In this document: piece after piece, positions 1-5,374 of the stretch
Layout: the number at the start of each line of letters is the position of its first letter
Numbering within the stretch: the stretch's first letter is position 1
Assembly (NCBI GenBank): GCA_017420625.1
Contig: JAFOIR010000235.1
Coordinates: 1-6,111 of the forward strand
Reading direction: 5' to 3'
Source: Bacillota bacterium
GTDB taxonomy: Bacteria; Bacillota_A; Clostridia; Lachnospirales; Bianqueaceae
Length of the DNA stretch: 6,111 nucleotides
Program-made: the position numbers and the translations under genes
Notes under the pieces: model-generated
The model's input: the letters and a program-made list of their open reading frames with translations, nothing else
Databases searched by the model: none
What the model was told of the DNA's origin: nothing

Positions 1-579
1 AATCCCTTTGAGGCCCTGTTTCTGACGGCGGTTTTCACGGGGATGCGGGTTGGAGAGATCATCGGTCTCACCTGGGACTGCGTGGATTTTGAGCACGGCG
101 TCATCCACATCGAGAAGCAGCTGGTGCAGACGCGGGTCAAGGGTCAGGATTATGTATTCGGAACCCTGAAGAACGGCAAAACCCGCGTGATCGCTCCCGC
201 TCCCTTCGTGATGGAAGTGCTGAAGAAGCACAAAGCGGATCAGGAGGCACAGAAACGTGAGATGGGCGATCTGTGGGATGAAGGTAAATTCCCCGGACTG
301 GTGTTCAATTACCCGGATGGCAGCCACTTTTTCCAGCCGACGATCTGGAAGGAATTTCAGGACATCCTGGCGGCAGCCCGACTGGAGCATCACCGGGTGC
401 ACGATCTGAGACACACTTATGTGGTCAGCTCGATCCGAGCTGGAGATGATGTAAAAACGATCCAGCAGAACGCAGGGCATTACTCCTCGGCATTCACACT
501 GGATCGCTACGCACACATCACCGCCACCATGCAGAAGGAAAGCGCGAACCGTATGGAAAAGTTCATCGCCGGGTTGTAA
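1..579 (+). CDS. Tyrosine recombinase/integrase, C-terminal catalytic part (5' end beyond window)
   Basis: Site-specific recombinase of the phage-integrase (tyrosine recombinase) family, which cuts and rejoins DNA through a covalent tyrosine link to integrate and excise mobile elements. The frame is open from base 1 to the TAA at 577-579, so 192 residues of the catalytic domain are visible, counting residue 1 from base 1. The catalytic set is complete: Arg16 in TGMRVGE, a beta-hairpin lysine in TLKNGKTR (Lys57 or Lys60), His134 and Arg137 in HDLRHTY, His160 in AGHYSS, and nucleophile Tyr170 in LDRYAHIT. The N-terminal arm-binding and core-binding domains lie outside the window. An internal ATG at 43 falls inside the first catalytic motif and is not the real start. 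The gene ends about 50 bases before the attachment-site-like region at 630-868, the usual position for an integrase beside its own att site. The family is certain; the element type (ICE, phage or integrated plasmid) cannot be told. Confidence 0.95.
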   Translation, partial: NPFEALFLTAVFTGMRVGEIIGLTWDCVDFEHGVIHIEKQLVQTRVKGQDYVFGTLKNGKTRVIAPAPFVMEVLKKHKADQEAQKREMGDLWDEGKFPGLVFNYPDGSHFFQPTIWKEFQDILAAARLEHHRVHDLRHTYVVSSIRAGDDVKTIQQNAGHYSSAFTLDRYAHITATMQKESANRMEKFIAGL

Positions 580-663
580 AGCGATGAACAAAAACAGTAA
601 ATTTCACTCAACCATGTTGCATGGTGTATAACCCCACCTCAATTACAGATCCGTTGGGTGGGG

Positions 664-674
664 TTGGGGTGGAA
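664..674 (+). repeat. Candidate integrase arm site, copy 1 (TTGGGGTGGAA)
   Basis: Exact 11-base copy of the motif found twice more at 846-856 and 858-868. It overlaps the right half of an inverted repeat (630-638/657-665), so the left arm may hold sites in both orientations. It lies 43 bases from the tRNA-derived core. The role as a binding site for the integrase N-terminal domain is inferred from position only. Confidence 0.5.
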
Positions 675-680
675 GGTCGC

Positions 681-716
681 CAAAAAAAGTAGAGCCCTTG
701 ATTTCTCAAGGGCTCT
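681..716 (-). terminator. Rho-independent terminator reading leftward, apparently the tRNA's own terminator
   Basis: Perfect 11-base-pair stem AGAGCCCTTGA (691-701) with TCAAGGGCTCT (706-716) and a 4-base loop. On the minus strand the hairpin is followed by A, C and seven T residues (complement of 682-688). The plus strand has no T-tract after the stem, so it acts leftward. It starts one base after the CCA of the minus-strand tRNA fragment at 718-740. It is therefore placed to end transcription of a tRNA gene whose 3' end is supplied by the element on integration. Confidence 0.75.
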
Positions 717-717
717 G

Positions 718-740
718 TGGTGCGGGAAACAGGACTTGAA
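718..740 (-). other. tRNA 3'-end fragment (T-loop to CCA), probable att core
   Basis: On the minus strand these 23 bases read as a tRNA 3' end: a T-loop TTCAAGT, the 3' half of the T-stem CCTGT, the 3' acceptor half TTCCCGC, and the tail ACCA. The match stops abruptly upstream. The bases that should form the 5' half of the T-stem (ACAGG or GCAGG) read CCGAC instead, and no D-arm or anticodon arm follows. This is therefore not a tRNA gene but a tail copy of the kind kept in att cores so that the host tRNA stays intact after integration. The acceptor sequence fits clostridial tRNA-Leu from memory, but the isotype is a guess. Confidence 0.7.
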
Positions 741-845
741 GTCGGAGGCAGCTGTAAATAATGCATCTTTTTGTATAATCTGGTACAAAGTTGGAATCGA
801 ATCAGACAAAATCGATCAATATCATACACTCTGAGTAAACCCTGG

Positions 846-868
846 TTGGGGTGGAAATTGGGGTGGAA
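846..868 (+). repeat. Candidate integrase arm sites, copies 2 and 3 (TTGGGGTGGAA, 12-base spacing)
   Basis: Two exact copies of TTGGGGTGGAA, at 846-856 and 858-868, in the same orientation and one base apart, so they repeat every 12 bases (about one helical turn). Copies 1 and 2 share one further 5' base (GTTGGGGTGGAA). They lie on the opposite side of the tRNA-derived core from copy 1. Arm-type sites in tandem are common for tyrosine integrases; their use here is inferred. Confidence 0.5.
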
Positions 869-960
869 CCAACAACCGGAGATGATCTGCTGAGGCACGC
901 TGTTGAAGGGGGCAGAAACAAGCAAACTGATCAACAAACGTAACAAAGGAGGTCATCACC

Positions 961-1341
961 ATGGCACAGATGAAAAAGGAAATCATCGAAAACGGCATTC
1001 ATTATACCTTTCACGGAGACTATTATTTCCCTGCTCTTGAATTTGCTGAAACTCCCCAACAGGGCATCGGCCGCTATGGCAGGATGCGCAAAAGCTACCT
1101 TGAAAAGCATCGCCCCGGGCTGTATGAGCGACTCATCCTTTCCGGAAAGCTGTACGAGCACCTGGCGGAAATCGATACCTGCTGCGCTGATCGGATGGAC
1201 CGTATGGTCCGACAAATGGCAGATGCTGAAGGCATCAGCGAAGAGATGAAAACAAGAGATCAACTTGCTTGGGTCAGATGCATGAATAGCATCCGGCAGC
1301 GGACAGAAGAAATAATCCTCAACGAACTGGTCTATGCATAA
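961..1341 (+). CDS. tnpV: TnpV-family transposon-encoded protein
   Basis: A 126-residue protein recognised as the TnpV family, named from the clostridial Tn4451/Tn4453 mobilisable transposons and widespread in Clostridia mobile elements. Family hallmarks are near the N-terminus (GIHYTFHGDYYFPAL, residues 12-26), in the centre (IGRYGRMRKSYLEKHRPGLY, 36-55), then LILSGKLYEHLAEID, and a C-terminal stretch ending EEIILNELVYA. The length is normal and the protein appears complete, basic and mostly helical, with no signal peptide. The start is fixed by a near-perfect ribosome binding site AAAGGAGGT (945-953), with 8 bases between AGGAGG and ATG. A terminator at 1355-1380 makes it a single-gene unit. 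The biochemical role of TnpV is not settled. Its place beside an integrase and att site fits an accessory element protein. No serine recombinase or other Tn4451 gene is visible, so this is not a Tn4451 copy. Confidence 0.9.
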   Translation: MAQMKKEIIENGIHYTFHGDYYFPALEFAETPQQGIGRYGRMRKSYLEKHRPGLYERLILSGKLYEHLAEIDTCCADRMDRMVRQMADAEGISEEMKTRDQLAWVRCMNSIRQRTEEIILNELVYA

Positions 1342-1354
1342 TCATGCTCCACTT

Positions 1355-1380
1355 AGCCGTCTCCCTGGAGGCGGCTTTTT
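1355..1380 (+). terminator. Rho-independent terminator of tnpV
   Basis: Stem AGCCGTCTC (1355-1363) pairs with GAGGCGGCT (1368-1376), with one G-T wobble and a 4-base loop, followed by a T-tract ending at 1380. It begins 13 bases after the tnpV stop codon and insulates tnpV from the next cassette. Confidence 0.85.
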
Positions 1381-1474
1381 CGAATGGCCCGTTCTAATGC
1401 ACTCTGCCAGTACGAATCCCGGCACAACGAGATTGCGATCCAAGTATCATTGGGATAGAACAAGCAAATAATAC

Positions 1475-1488
1475 TCCAGAATACTGGA
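1475..1488. promoter_or_regulatory. Operator-like inverted repeat TCCAG-AATA-CTGGA
   Basis: Perfect 5-base inverted repeat with a 4-base spacer. It overlaps the candidate -35 element (1485-1490) of the promoter for the HTH/AlbA_2 cassette, where a bound repressor would block RNA polymerase. The adjacent gene encodes a small HTH protein, so autoregulation is a reasonable guess. A repeat this short could occur by chance. Confidence 0.35.
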
Positions 1489-1513
1489 AATCCATGCTGT
1501 ACTGAGATATAAT
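1485..1513 (+). promoter_or_regulatory. Candidate sigma-A promoter for the HTH/AlbA_2 cassette
   Basis: Consensus -10 hexamer TATAAT (1508-1513) with a 17-base spacer from TGGAAA (1485-1490), which matches four of six bases of TTGACA. It lies about 50 bases ahead of the GTG start at 1565 and downstream of the tnpV terminator, in the right place to start the two-gene transcript. Confidence 0.6.
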
Positions 1514-1564
1514 TAATTGTCTCTTATGTGCAATTTCAATCTGGCTGTCAAAGGAGTATGGATC

Positions 1565-1801
1565 GTGGTCAAAAACAACGTTGAGATCGATATAAAAGTC
1601 ATGTGCATTGAAGCCGGGACAACGCAGGCCAAACTGGCGCATGAAATCAGTACTACGCCCGCCTATGTCAACCGGGTGATCCGGCAGAAGGAAACAGTCG
1701 TCAATAAAACCTTTACCAGCATGGTCGAAGCCTTGGGCTATGATATTCAGCTGACTTATGTAAAACGGACTGAAAACGGACAGGACGGTGATCAGCGATG
1801 A
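1565..1801 (+). CDS. Small XRE-like helix-turn-helix DNA-binding protein
   Basis: A 78-residue probable transcription regulator. The helix-turn-helix spans about residues 20-40: TTQAKLAHEIS forms the first helices and TTPAYVNRVIRQ the probable recognition helix. A conserved-looking tail, VNKTFTSMVEALGYDIQLTY, follows and is typical of small clostridial XRE-type regulators. The GTG start at 1565 is chosen because AAAGGAG (1550-1556) lies 8 bases upstream. A longer reading from TTG at 1517 has no ribosome binding site and adds residues with no likeness to the family, and the ATG at 1558 is in another frame. The stop overlaps the next start as ATGA, so the two genes are translationally coupled. 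It probably controls its own operon through the repeat at 1475-1488, or acts with its partner. The HTH fold is well supported; the target is inferred. Confidence 0.85.
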   Translation: MVKNNVEIDIKVMCIEAGTTQAKLAHEISTTPAYVNRVIRQKETVVNKTFTSMVEALGYDIQLTYVKRTENGQDGDQR

Positions 1802-3396
1802 GCAGCAGAATTCCCAGCCTGCCGGAGGAACTTCTGTCTCTGATCCGGCATGGAGAGAATTATCAGGTCGAATACAAGGAAGCCAGAACCGATCTGCCGA
1901 AATCCCTATTTGATTCCGTCTGCGCATTCTCCAATCGGGAGGGCGGCGATATTTTCCTGGGCGTTCACGATACCGGCGTTGTTTTCGGCGTCGATCCGTC
2001 GGCCGCAGCAAAGCTCATTACAAACTTCGTCACGCTGGCCAACAACAAGGATAAGATCTTTCCGCCGCTCTATCTGTCAGCCAGAGAGTACCTTTTCGTC
2101 TCTGATGGCACCTTCTCCGGCGTGGACAAGAAAGGCAAAATGATCCAGGAGCAGGCCGGCGAATACCATATCATCCACATTCACGTTCCCGTCAGCCCGT
2201 CAGTCGTTCGTCATAAAGGGCGGATCTTTGACAGGAATGGCGATGCGGATATGGACATTACCGACTTATCCGACCGGGTCTTTCAGTGCTATGCCCGCAA
2301 GCAAAGCACCTATTACGTAAACAGGGTCTATCCCCATTGGAGCGTATCCGATCTCCGCGCTGATCTGATCGACAAAGCCCGGGAGATGGCGATTACCCGG
2401 AAACAGCTCTTCGATAAGCAGCGTCATCCCTGGGCAGATATGGACAATGAAGAACTGCTCCGAACGAGTGGGCTGATCCTGACGGATGAAGAAGGAAGAA
2501 CCGGCATCACCCTGGCGGCAGTTCTGCTGTTTGGCACGGACAACATGATCGCCTCAGCCTGCGCTCATCACAAAACAGACTGCATTTACCGCGTCTATAA
2601 CGTAGATCGCTATGACGACCGGGAGGTCATTCTAACAAACCTGCTGGAATCCTATGAGCAGATGTTCGCCTTCGGGCAGAAGCATCTGAATGATCTGTTC
2701 GTGCTGGACGGCATCCAGAGTGTTAGCGCCAGGGACAAGATCCTACGCGAAATTATCTCAAACTCCCTGGCTCACCGGGATTACTCCAGCGGGTATGTGG
2801 CCAAGCTGCTGATCGAGCGAGACAGGATCACCGTGGAAAATGGAAACCGGGCACACGGCATCGGTGCGCTGGACATCAGAAGCTTTGAGCCCTTCGCCAA
2901 GAATCCCACCATCAGCAAAGTATTCCGAGAAATCGGGTATGCTGACGAGCTGGGCTCCGGCATGCGGAACAGCTATAAGTACACCATGATGTACAGCGGC
3001 GCGGAGCCGGAATTCATCGAGGGCGACGTATTCAAGATCATCATCCCGCTCTCCTTTGGCTCCATGACAAAGGTCGGTCCGGGGAGTATTTTACCTGTGG
3101 CAAGTGGGCAAGTGGGCAAGTCAAGTGGTGAAGTCGGTGGTGAAGTCAGTGGTGAAGTCGGTGGTGAAGTCGGTGGTGAAGTCATACGCGTTAATCTTGA
3201 TGTTCAGAAATTAAACGCTCTTCTTGAATATTGCAAGGAAGCCAGAAGTCGCACGGAGATGCAATCATTCTGCGGCATCAAATCGCAGGATTATTTCAGA
3301 CGTAATATTCTTTTACCCCTGCTGGAAAGCGGCAGGCTGAAGCGCACAATCCCAGATAAGCCCAACAGCAGCAAGCAGAAGTATATCCGGGCATGA
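1798..3396 (+). CDS. AlbA_2/Schlafen-type domain, HATPase-like domain and winged-helix protein ('divergent AAA' regulator)
   Basis: A 532-residue cytoplasmic protein of the 'divergent AAA-4 / RecG C-terminal-like' family. Residues about 18-140 form an AlbA_2 (Schlafen AAA_4) domain, with VEYKEAR (24-30) and the strand-turn motif FSNREGGDIFLGVHD (44-58). Residues about 300-420 resemble the HATPase_c_4 domain, with the N-box-like segment REIISNSLAHRDY (317-329), then ITVENGN and GYADELGSGM. Residues 443-462 are five four-residue repeats (SGEV/GGEV), each encoded by one 12-base DNA unit. The remaining roughly 70 residues look like a winged helix (KLNALLEYCKEARSRTEM, then LLESGRLKRTIP). There is no signal peptide or membrane segment. 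Its start overlaps the HTH gene stop (ATGA) and it has only a weak ribosome binding site, so translation is probably coupled. Relatives are annotated as transcription regulators, and Schlafen-type domains also occur in nucleases and defence proteins. Nuclease activity is not shown here. The domain call is firm; the role is unknown. Confidence 0.88.
   Translation: MSSRIPSLPEELLSLIRHGENYQVEYKEARTDLPKSLFDSVCAFSNREGGDIFLGVHDTGVVFGVDPSAAAKLITNFVTLANNKDKIFPPLYLSAREYLFVSDGTFSGVDKKGKMIQEQAGEYHIIHIHVPVSPSVVRHKGRIFDRNGDADMDITDLSDRVFQCYARKQSTYYVNRVYPHWSVSDLRADLIDKAREMAITRKQLFDKQRHPWADMDNEELLRTSGLILTDEEGRTGITLAAVLLFGTDNMIASACAHHKTDCIYRVYNVDRYDDREVILTNLLESYEQMFAFGQKHLNDLFVLDGIQSVSARDKILREIISNSLAHRDYSSGYVAKLLIERDRITVENGNRAHGIGALDIRSFEPFAKNPTISKVFREIGYADELGSGMRNSYKYTMMYSGAEPEFIEGDVFKIIIPLSFGSMTKVGPGSILPVASGQVGKSSGEVGGEVSGEVGGEVGGEVIRVNLDVQKLNALLEYCKEARSRTEMQSFCGIKSQDYFRRNILLPLLESGRLKRTIPDKPNSSKQKYIRA
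3124..3183 (+). repeat. Five 12-base in-frame tandem repeats encoding (S/G)GEV
   Basis: Five contiguous units of the form (AGT or GGT)-GGT-GAA-GTC, with only the first codon varying. They encode SGEV, GGEV, SGEV, GGEV, GGEV (residues 443-462) between the HATPase-like domain and the winged-helix-like end. Just upstream a second short tandem, AAGTGGGC twice (3105-3120), encodes part of a related GQVGK stretch. Units are a multiple of three, so slippage would change linker length without breaking the frame. This kind of repeated linker before the C-terminal HTH is familiar in the family from memory. Confidence 0.9.
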
Positions 3397-3440
3397 GCTT
3401 ATATCCTTACCGAAACGACTACTTTTCACGCTTTCCCCAC

Positions 3441-3481
3441 AAAAACCTCTGGCAGCCTTTGTCGGCCGCCAGAGGTTTTTT
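3441..3481. terminator. Bidirectional Rho-independent terminator between convergent operons
   Basis: Stem CCTCTGGC (3446-3453) with GCCAGAGG (3468-3475), extended inside by GCC/GGC (3455-3457 and 3464-3466) after one mismatch. Five A residues precede it (3441-3445) and six T residues follow (3476-3481). It has a T-tract on both strands, so it can end the rightward AlbA_2 operon (stop at 3396) and the leftward exported-protein operon (stop at 3568). Confidence 0.85.
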
Positions 3482-3567
3482 GTTATAATATCTCGCTCAT
3501 TTTTCGCTGTCCGATTGACAGGAAGCTTCTCACGCATCTTGCGGGTACTGTCCACGCAGGCCATTTC

Positions 3568-4215
3568 TTACTTCCTGAGTCCATCCCACAGATGCGCTTC
3601 CATCTCATCAAGGGCAGCCTGGTTTTCAGGGAAGGGTTCATATGTTTTCTCCCATAATACCGTTGCCTCACCTACAAGACTGTCTGCTTCCCATACAGTA
3701 ACGTGCAGCCGGTCCAGATTTGTAGTTTGAGTTCCGATTCTGCCTTCCCATACAATGGATGTTTCCTCTTCTGACACTATGGTGCGAATGCTCTTTAGGA
3801 CATTTCCATCCCAGACACAAATCTCCGCATGAAACAATGTACCCGCATTGCCATCGTTACTCCTTGATACCAGATATTGTCCGTCCACTAACTCATAGTT
3901 GATAATATCATCGATCCAGTGTTCAGCATATTCATATTCGCTGCCATTCCAGAGATAGAACTCGTAATAGGCGTTGGAAGCCCCTAAAGCTGTAACCATG
4001 ACGAGATCCGGATGTCCATCAAAATTGACATCTTCATATCTGACCGGAGGCTCCTTCTCGATGGAGACGAAGTAAATCTCCTGACCGTTATCTGCAGTAT
4101 AGCGATGGATATACCCATCCGCCGTCCTTCCCACGATTTCCGCCGAAGCCGTGACGGCAAGGCACATCGTGATCATAAGAATCGCAGACAAGAGAATGAA
4201 CCCTTTGGCTTTCAT
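3568..4215 (-). CDS. Secreted protein with a DxNxDG calcium-loop-like motif (FG-GAP/XAC2610-like)
   Basis: A 215-residue exported protein. Residues 1-25 are a clear Sec signal peptide (MKAKG, then a hydrophobic core, then ASA before Glu26, the likely signal peptidase I site). The mature part contains YEDVNFDGHPDLVMV (60-74), with Asp62, Asn64, Asp66 and Asp70 spaced like a calcium-binding loop. It is followed by YYEFYLWNGSEYEY, a pattern seen in FG-GAP and XAC2610-type secreted beta-rich proteins, where a modelled value is 'read out' after the loop. The rest is probably beta-rich, with repeated VWDG/VWEG/VWEA-type strands and a helical C-terminus. The start is supported by AAAGGAG (complement of 4225-4231), 9 bases from ATG. 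It is the last gene of the leftward run, with the terminator about 90 bases beyond the stop. The calcium role is inferred from the motif; the overall function is unknown. Confidence 0.85.
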   Translation of the reverse strand: MKAKGFILLSAILMITMCLAVTASAEIVGRTADGYIHRYTADNGQEIYFVSIEKEPPVRYEDVNFDGHPDLVMVTALGASNAYYEFYLWNGSEYEYAEHWIDDIINYELVDGQYLVSRSNDGNAGTLFHAEICVWDGNVLKSIRTIVSEEETSIVWEGRIGTQTTNLDRLHVTVWEADSLVGEATVLWEKTYEPFPENQAALDEMEAHLWDGLRK

Positions 4216-4275
4216 TTGTATTTGCTCCTTTGCATGCCGTAATTGTCTGGCAAAACTCCATTTTCATAGTCAACC

Positions 4276-4302
4276 ATGACTGCAGGTTTAATCTGCAGTC
4301 AT
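4276..4302. repeat. Perfect 10-base inverted repeat straddling a stop codon
   Basis: ATGACTGCAG (4276-4285) is mirrored by CTGCAGTCAT (4293-4302) around a 7-base loop that holds the TAA stop (4288-4290) of the 170-residue protein gene. No T-run follows on either strand, so it is not a standard terminator. In RNA it would form a stable hairpin between two genes of the leftward operon and could act on stability or processing. Confidence 0.6.
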
Positions 4303-4800
4303 CTGCTTTATATCCAACAGCTGGATGAGAGAGCCTGTATAAGCAGATATCATTAACTGATATGTATTCTCGTACTTGCCTGTATCAGTATTTTCTGTTA
4401 AAAAGCATACAGAATAATATTCGTGCTCATCAAAGTCTTGCATGTTAACTTCAACCCAGAAATCCACATCTGGAATATAATCAGATAAATCGTCCTTAAT
4501 ACAATCCAGATATGAGCATAGATAATCATATGCGAGATTTTTAACCGCTTCAGTTCCAATATGCCTTTCATCTGGTACACCTCTCCGTGTTCCTGTATTG
4601 TGGTAAACATATTTATTGTAAAAATCAGCTTTTTCTTCCAATGACCATGTATAAAACGGTCCTTTCGTAGATATGGCCTTGTTCATTTCCAGGACAAAGA
4701 TGTCATTGGCATCTATACCGGATGCTGCTTCTGCTGGACATGTATTCATAGGGGAAAGGATTGATAGTAGTATAACCATTAACAGCAATTTCGCTTTCAT
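4288..4800 (-). CDS. Secreted protein of unknown function, AT-rich gene
   Basis: A 170-residue protein whose family I do not recognise. Residues 1-25 are a Sec signal peptide (MKAKLLLMVILLSILS, then a small polar region ending AEA before Ala26). Cys21 sits in MNTC, which does not fit a lipobox, so it is probably released rather than lipid-anchored. The mature part is acidic and rich in Tyr and Asp, with LEEKADFYNKYVYHN, then VDFWVEVNMQDFDEHEYYSVCF, and a strand-like end YQLMISAYTGSLIQLLDI. That end resembles the last strands of PepSY-like or similar small beta-sheet domains, a weak hint only. The start is supported by AAGGAGGT (complement of 4808-4815), 7 bases from ATG. Its first 98 bases overlap the end of the upstream gene in another frame. 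The gene is visibly richer in A+T than its neighbours. Confidence 0.8.
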   Translation of the reverse strand: MKAKLLLMVILLSILSPMNTCPAEAASGIDANDIFVLEMNKAISTKGPFYTWSLEEKADFYNKYVYHNTGTRRGVPDERHIGTEAVKNLAYDYLCSYLDCIKDDLSDYIPDVDFWVEVNMQDFDEHEYYSVCFLTENTDTGKYENTYQLMISAYTGSLIQLLDIKQMTAD

Positions 4801-5356
4801 GTTCGATACCTCCTTCGCTATCTACATCGTAACAAATATACCATATGGCTCTCGGTTTAGCCAGACGAGGAATGTAACATTTAAGAGATAAACGATGGAG
4901 GAGCGTGAAGTCATACCAATCGGGCCAATGCTCTACAAAGATCAGGGTCCCTTCTTCACCCCAGCCCCATCCGGAAAAACTGATCAGCTGCACCAACGGC
5001 ACATTCTCGGTTGAAATGCTTGCATTCCCATGATGCTGAAGGTCTGCCTGGCTGATAAGCTCCCGAAGCACAGGCGCCCCGCAGGGCTCCATCTCGATTC
5101 CCCAGGATTGAAGCAGTTCGCGGGTCGCTTCATCCTGACCCCGATCATAAGCGTCCCGCAGGCGCTGCCAAGCCTCCGCCGGATCCATGGCAAGCGGCTG
5201 AAATCCCTGCTCCTCCGCTCCGTTATAGCGGGGGATTTCTTCGCGCCATACATAGCTGCTGTGTTCCCGCACATTTTCTATGGTAACCCACGGCGTTTCC
5301 TCGGCGAAAGAAACTGCACTGATCACGATGATCAGAAGAGAGAAGAACTGAAGCAA
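4703..5356 (-). CDS. Exported protein of unknown function, 5' frameshift likely
   Basis: The open frame encodes 217 residues if begun at TTG (5356). The N-terminus LQFFSLLIIVISAVSFA before EE is a Sec signal core with a good cleavage site (SFA, then Glu19), but it lacks the usual basic start. No ribosome binding site suits that TTG. Just upstream, in another frame, GGAGG (complement of 5375-5379) sits 8 bases before ATG (5364-5366), which reads Met-Lys-Arg. Removing one T from the TTT at complement 5357-5360 would join them as MKRLLQFFSLL, a normal signal peptide. The mature part has an acidic N-terminal half (WREEIPRYNGAEEQGFQPL), a helical middle (AWQRLRDAYDRGQDEATREL) and GWGWGEEGTLIFVEHWPD. 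The last 33 codons overlap the next gene, and the true C-terminus is uncertain. The family is not recognised. Confidence 0.6.
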   Translation of the reverse strand: MLQFFSLLIIVISAVSFAEETPWVTIENVREHSSYVWREEIPRYNGAEEQGFQPLAMDPAEAWQRLRDAYDRGQDEATRELLQSWGIEMEPCGAPVLRELISQADLQHHGNASISTENVPLVQLISFSGWGWGEEGTLIFVEHWPDWYDFTLLHRLSLKCYIPRLAKPRAIWYICYDVDSEGGIEHESEIAVNGYTTINPFPYEYMSSRSSIRYRCQ

Positions 5357-5374
5357 ATCTTTTCATGAGTACAA

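Larger units (their letters stand above)
630..868. other. attP-like attachment region in the 380-base gap between integrase and tnpV
   Basis: The stretch 580-960 carries no convincing gene. What it does hold, in order, is an inverted repeat AACCCCACC/GGTGGGGTT (630-638 and 657-665), one copy of TTGGGGTGGAA (664-674), a terminator hairpin (691-716), a tRNA 3'-end copy (718-740), and two more TTGGGGTGGAA copies (846-856 and 858-868). Repeated arm sites on both sides of a tRNA-derived core, next to an integrase gene, are the layout of attP for tyrosine recombinases that target tRNA genes. In an integrated element the arms would be split between the two ends. The order of motifs is seen directly; the attP reading is inference, since binding of this integrase is not shown. 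Confidence 0.6.

Noticed and set aside
774..779. TATAAT as promoter for tnpV
   Set aside because: A good -10 hexamer but no acceptable -35 at 16-18 bases; it lies about 180 bases before tnpV in the att region, so support is too thin.
718..800. Possible whole tRNA gene on the minus strand
   Set aside because: Only the last 23 bases match a tRNA. The 5' half of the T-stem does not pair and no D or anticodon arm follows.
608..946. Leftward 112-codon open frame
   Set aside because: It runs through the terminator, tRNA-tail copy and arm repeats, has no ribosome binding site, and its composition follows those non-coding motifs.
931..1263. Leftward 110-codon open frame opposite tnpV
   Set aside because: Shadow of the clearly recognised tnpV coding strand, no ribosome binding site.
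1558..1564. ATG at 1558 as start of the HTH gene
   Set aside because: It is out of frame with the HTH protein and only 1 base after the AAAGGAG; GTG at 1565 is in frame with correct spacing.
1394..2011. Leftward 205-codon open frame opposite the HTH gene and the start of the AlbA_2 gene
   Set aside because: It covers the promoter, the HTH gene and the AlbA_2 start, all with strong sense-strand evidence; the Arg/Pro-rich translation is typical of an antisense shadow.
3124..3183. Tandem repeats as a CRISPR array
   Set aside because: Units are 12 bases, contiguous, with no spacers, and in frame inside a gene.
4732..4743. Lipoprotein signal in the 170-residue protein (Cys21)
   Set aside because: The residues before Cys are MNT, which does not fit the lipobox; an AEA signal peptidase I site follows instead.
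5030..5368. Rightward 112-codon open frame
   Set aside because: Antisense shadow of the exported-protein gene, no ribosome binding site; the opposite strand has a signal peptide and protein-like composition.
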